A stretch of DNA of 64,000 nt, from NCBI GenBank assembly GCA_032073245.1, contig DAMANX010000013.1, forward strand, positions 73,200 to 137,199. Reading direction: 5' to 3'. The first letter of the stretch is position 1. Every line of letters begins with the position of its first letter. The stretch comes from QVMG01 sp032073245. GTDB taxonomy: Bacteria; Bacteroidota; Bacteroidia; Bacteroidales; Tannerellaceae. Position numbers and translations under genes: made by a program. Positions 61,251 to 64,000 of this stretch are shown piece after piece. The notes under the pieces are model-generated. The model did not search any database, was not told the DNA's origin, and worked only from the letters and a program-made list of their open reading frames with translations.

Positions 61251-62441
61251 ATGAAACTACACCTATTTAATCCCGGATATGAGAGTGGAATCTTATCAGG
61301 GAATATTTATTATACTCCACCAAAGAATGTTCAAAGGATGCGACAAGAATTGGCTTCATTGCCTTTATGGTATGCGGATCCTGAAGATTACATTTGGGTT
61401 GGGGATTTAGACAAAACAGCAAGTATTAGAGAATTACCTGATGATATTCAACAATTACCTGCACTATTAAACCGGCAAACCTGGTACTCGGATGTAATTG
61501 ATCTCCCTCCACTGGAGGCAGCTCCATGGGGATTGTCTCAACAGAGCATCTTCTTCTTTGATTCCCTAAAATCAGAAACCGGAAATGAACTATTTGTTCC
61601 TCAATGGAAAGATGCTTATAAACAATTAACAGGACGTCAAACTGCTGCAACATGTTTAGATAAAATAAGACAAAACACTTATATTATACTTCCGGAAACT
61701 CCATGTTTTCTACATTCCGTAGAAGAAGTTGAGTTTTTCATTAAAAAGCATACTCCACCCTTTGTATTAAAAATGCCATATTCATCATCAGGACGTGGAT
61801 TACTACGAATTGATGGAAATTATTTGCCCGAAAAAGAAAAAGAATGGCTTACAGGAGCACTGCGTAAGCAAGAGGTTATCAGTATTGAACCACGATTAAG
61901 AAAAGAAATAGACTTTGCTCTGGAGTTTTACCTGGATAAAAACGGGAAAGCAGAGTATAAAGGAATCTCTTTATTTGAAACAGAAGAATGGAAAACTTAT
62001 AGTGGCAATAAGCTGGATAAGCAAGAGAATTTGGAGGCAATAATTACCAGATATATTGGCAACGAAGTGTTTAACGAAGTCAAGAAGGTCGTAAAACAAA
62101 CTATTGAAGAAGTATTTGGTAAAGAATATACTGGTTATCTAGGTGTCGACATGATGCTTTATTGTAGCGAAGAAAAGACTTATCACATTCATCCCTGCGT
62201 GGAAATTAATATGCGCTATACTATGGGAATGGTAGCTATTCGAATCTTTGAACGCTTTATAGATCCTGAAACAAATGGTCTTTTTCAAGTTATCTATCAA
62301 CCAAAATGCTATCTTCTTCATACTGAAATGCAGAAAAAGCATCCACCAATATGGTCTGATGGTAAACTAAAAAAAGGATATCTTCCGCTTTGTCCTGTTT
62401 ATCCGGACAATCATTATTGGGCATATATATTCATTGAGTAA
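61251..62441 (+). CDS. Uncharacterized ATP-grasp-like protein
   Basis: I do not recognise a named family. The 396-residue soluble protein has features of an ATP-grasp ligase: FVLKMPYSSSGRGLLRI (a Lys then a Ser/Gly-rich loop that could bind ATP phosphates) in the middle, a LGVDMMLY strand, and HPCVEINMRYTMG with the Glu-x-Asn that binds Mg2+ in this fold. The N-terminal 150 residues (KLHLFNPGYESGILSGN, WVGDLDK) resemble a Rossmann-like substrate domain. It would join a carboxylate to an amine or thiol with ATP, but the substrate is unknown. It follows the DUF349 gene after a terminator and is transcribed alone. Confidence 0.65.
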   Translation: MKLHLFNPGYESGILSGNIYYTPPKNVQRMRQELASLPLWYADPEDYIWVGDLDKTASIRELPDDIQQLPALLNRQTWYSDVIDLPPLEAAPWGLSQQSIFFFDSLKSETGNELFVPQWKDAYKQLTGRQTAATCLDKIRQNTYIILPETPCFLHSVEEVEFFIKKHTPPFVLKMPYSSSGRGLLRIDGNYLPEKEKEWLTGALRKQEVISIEPRLRKEIDFALEFYLDKNGKAEYKGISLFETEEWKTYSGNKLDKQENLEAIITRYIGNEVFNEVKKVVKQTIEEVFGKEYTGYLGVDMMLYCSEEKTYHIHPCVEINMRYTMGMVAIRIFERFIDPETNGLFQVIYQPKCYLLHTEMQKKHPPIWSDGKLKKGYLPLCPVYPDNHYWAYIFIE

Positions 62442-62458
62442 CTGATATTAAATCAGAG

Positions 62459-62480
62459 CATTTCAGTTTCATTTCAGTTT
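62459..62480 (+). promoter_or_regulatory. 11-bp tandem operator upstream of the OmpR/PhoB regulator gene
   Basis: CATTTCAGTTT occurs twice in perfect tandem (62459-62469 and 62470-62480), and a further TCAG lies 10 bases earlier (62453-62456). Direct repeats at an 11-bp period are the known layout for PhoB/OmpR-family binding. The regulator start codon is 34 bases downstream, so autoregulation is likely. Confidence 0.6.
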
Positions 62481-62513
62481 TTAATTCGTATTTTGCAACA
62501 AATATGGAATGCT

Positions 62514-63194
62514 ATGAAAATTCTTATTGTTGAAGACGAACCTTCTCTGAGAGAAATAATGCAAACATTTCTGGAAAAAGAAAGGTATATAGTTGAATTA
62601 GCCCCTACTTTCAAAGAAGCATTATTGAAGATAGAAGATTATGATTATGATTGTATCTTGTTGGACATTATGCTTCCGGATGGGAATGGCCTGAATATTA
62701 TGCAACACCTAAAAAAATTATATAAGCAGGAAAATGTCATTATCCTATCTGCAAAAGATTCGATTGAAGATAAAGTGGCCGGATTAGAATTAGGTGCGGA
62801 TGACTATTTAGCAAAGCCTTTTCATCTTTCAGAATTAAATGCACGGATAAAAAGTGTGATCCGACGTAAGCAATATAATGGAGATACAATAATAAGTTTA
62901 GGAAATGTAAAAATCTATCCGGATAAGTATGAAGTATCTGTTGAAGGAGATCCTTTGGAACTTAACCGAAAAGAATACGATATCCTGAATTACTTTATAA
63001 CCCGTGCAAATCATTTAATAAATAAAACAACGTTGGCCGAAGCAGTTTGGGGAGATCATGTTGACCAAGTTGATAATTTCGACTTTATATATGCTCAGGT
63101 AAAGAATTTGCGCAAGAAATTAAAGGATGCGCATGCAACTTTAGAGATAAAAGCTGTTTACGGTTTTGGTTATAAAATGATTATTGAAGAATAA
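62514..63194 (+). CDS. OmpR/PhoB-family response regulator
   Basis: The 226 residues form a receiver domain (VEDEP pocket, phosphoacceptor Asp51 in CILLDIMLPDGNGL, Lys in YLAKPFH) and a winged-helix DNA-binding domain (about 125-226, LELNRKEYDILNYF, KAVYGFGYKM). The frame starts at a TTG at 62493; the ATG at 62514 (MKILIVEDEPSL) is the usual start. The stop overlaps the next ATG by one base, so it is coupled with the kinase. A pair of this type in this group could be RprXY-like, but the specificity is not decided here. Confidence 0.92.
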   Translation: MKILIVEDEPSLREIMQTFLEKERYIVELAPTFKEALLKIEDYDYDCILLDIMLPDGNGLNIMQHLKKLYKQENVIILSAKDSIEDKVAGLELGADDYLAKPFHLSELNARIKSVIRRKQYNGDTIISLGNVKIYPDKYEVSVEGDPLELNRKEYDILNYFITRANHLINKTTLAEAVWGDHVDQVDNFDFIYAQVKNLRKKLKDAHATLEIKAVYGFGYKMIIEE

Positions 63195-64000
63195 TGAAAC
63201 TAATCTATCGTGTTACATCTCGTATTTCGATTGCCCTACTAATCCTCATGGCAGCATGGGCTAGTCTTTTTTATTTTATAATTATTGATGAAATAAACGA
63301 TGAAACAGACGATTCACTTGAAGATTATTCCGAATATATAATTACACGGGCATTGGCTGGAGAAACATTACCCTCAGTTGATAATGGCACAAATAACAGC
63401 TATCATATTGAAGAAGTCACACCTGAATATGCTAAAGAAAACGAAGGGATACACTATTCTGAAGAAATGATTTATCTTCAGTCAAAACATGAAACCGAAC
63501 CCGCTCGCATTCTTAAGACCATTTTTCGTAATGCAGAAAACCAGTATTACCAATTAACTGTTGCTATTCCTACGATCGAGAAAGAGGATTTACAAGAAAC
63601 GATTTTATGGTGGATCGTTTTTCTCTATCTTTTACTTTTACTGGTTATAATCATTATTAATGTTATAGTCTTACATGGTAGTTTTCGACCATTGTATAAA
63701 TTGCTTGACTGGCTGGAGAATTTTAAGGTGGACAGGAAACTTTCTCCTCTTAACAATGACACAAATGTAACAGAATTCCAAAAACTAAATGAAGCAATGA
63801 TACGAAGTGCTCATCGTAATATTGAAGCCTATGAACAACAAAAGCTATTTATTGGTAATGCTTCTCATGAACTTCAAACACCACTAGCCATTTGCAAAAA
63901 TCGTCTGGAAATATTAGTTGAAGATCCACAAATCACCGAAAAACAATTAGCCTGTATTATTCACAAACAGGAGAATATCCGCTGTAAAATTTTGTTTTAC
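63194..64000 (+). CDS. Sensor histidine kinase (cut by window end)
   Basis: The ATG at 63194-63196 overlaps the regulator stop (TAATG). The 269 visible codons give a membrane helix (SRISIALLILMAAWASLFYFII), a periplasmic domain of about 115 residues with an acidic, polar make-up, a second helix (WWIVFLYLLLLLVIIIINVIVL), a linker, and the H-box FIGNASHELQTPLAI. The ATP-binding domain lies beyond the window. The periplasmic domain suggests detection of an envelope signal. It is too truncated to name. Confidence 0.9.
   Translation, partial: MKLIYRVTSRISIALLILMAAWASLFYFIIIDEINDETDDSLEDYSEYIITRALAGETLPSVDNGTNNSYHIEEVTPEYAKENEGIHYSEEMIYLQSKHETEPARILKTIFRNAENQYYQLTVAIPTIEKEDLQETILWWIVFLYLLLLLVIIIINVIVLHGSFRPLYKLLDWLENFKVDRKLSPLNNDTNVTEFQKLNEAMIRSAHRNIEAYEQQKLFIGNASHELQTPLAICKNRLEILVEDPQITEKQLACIIHKQENIRCKILFY

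Overview
The window looks like the chromosome of a Bacteroidales bacterium, most likely Parabacteroides or a close relative; this is inference, since no 16S gene is present. The support is a SusC/SusD pair with an ECF sigma factor and a FecR anti-sigma factor, Bacteroidetes-type promoters (TTTG, about 20 bp, TAnnTTTG), few Shine-Dalgarno sequences, FtsX-type permeases of about 800 residues, LytS/LytTR systems and an oadG-oadA-oadB cluster. No phage, plasmid or CRISPR structure is visible.

Positions 1-12000 hold mostly single metabolic or detoxification genes: the end of an acetyltransferase, a MalY/PatB aminotransferase, two alpha/beta hydrolases, a PQQ-type sugar dehydrogenase, a flavin reductase, a HAD phosphatase, two VOC proteins and the remnant of a third, an MBL-fold hydrolase, a TIGR02206 membrane protein, and a penicillin/bile-acid amidase homologue frameshifted in its signal peptide. 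Positions 12174-20125 form a GC-rich metal-efflux divergon. It has a CzcA-TolC fusion, a CzcB adaptor, a LytS kinase and a LytTR regulator on the minus strand, facing a lipoprotein built from a cysteine-rich 132-bp tandem repeat. The gap between them carries three 9-bp LytTR-type boxes at an exact 21-bp period. A DUF302 gene follows.

Positions 20200-34400 hold an isochorismatase-like hydrolase, tRNA-Lys(TTT), an AI-2E family transporter, PBP4 (dacB), a Y1 (REP-associated) transposase beside a long palindromic element, a TolC-MacA-MacB efflux operon ending in its own LytS/LytTR pair, and an MsbA-like ABC exporter. Positions 34567-48182 hold a LamG-endonuclease/phosphatase fusion and a polysaccharide utilization locus: ECF sigma, FecR, SusC, SusD, a GH95 alpha-L-fucosidase and a divergent GH95-like paralogue. 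This locus probably takes up and cuts fucosylated glycans.

Positions 48700-64000 hold the sodium-pumping oxaloacetate decarboxylase, then an FtsX permease with a canonical sigma-54 promoter, divergent from an NtrC-type activator and its kinase, with two palindromic candidate enhancers between them. After these come an outer-membrane barrel, a DUF349 coiled-coil protein, an ATP-grasp-like protein of unknown role, and an OmpR/PhoB regulator with an 11-bp tandem operator in front and the start of its kinase behind.

The intergenic DNA is rich in palindromic elements of several families, one present in two copies (145-226 and 32480-32573). The most notable signals are the metal divergon with its cysteine-repeat lipoprotein and the sigma-54-controlled permease.
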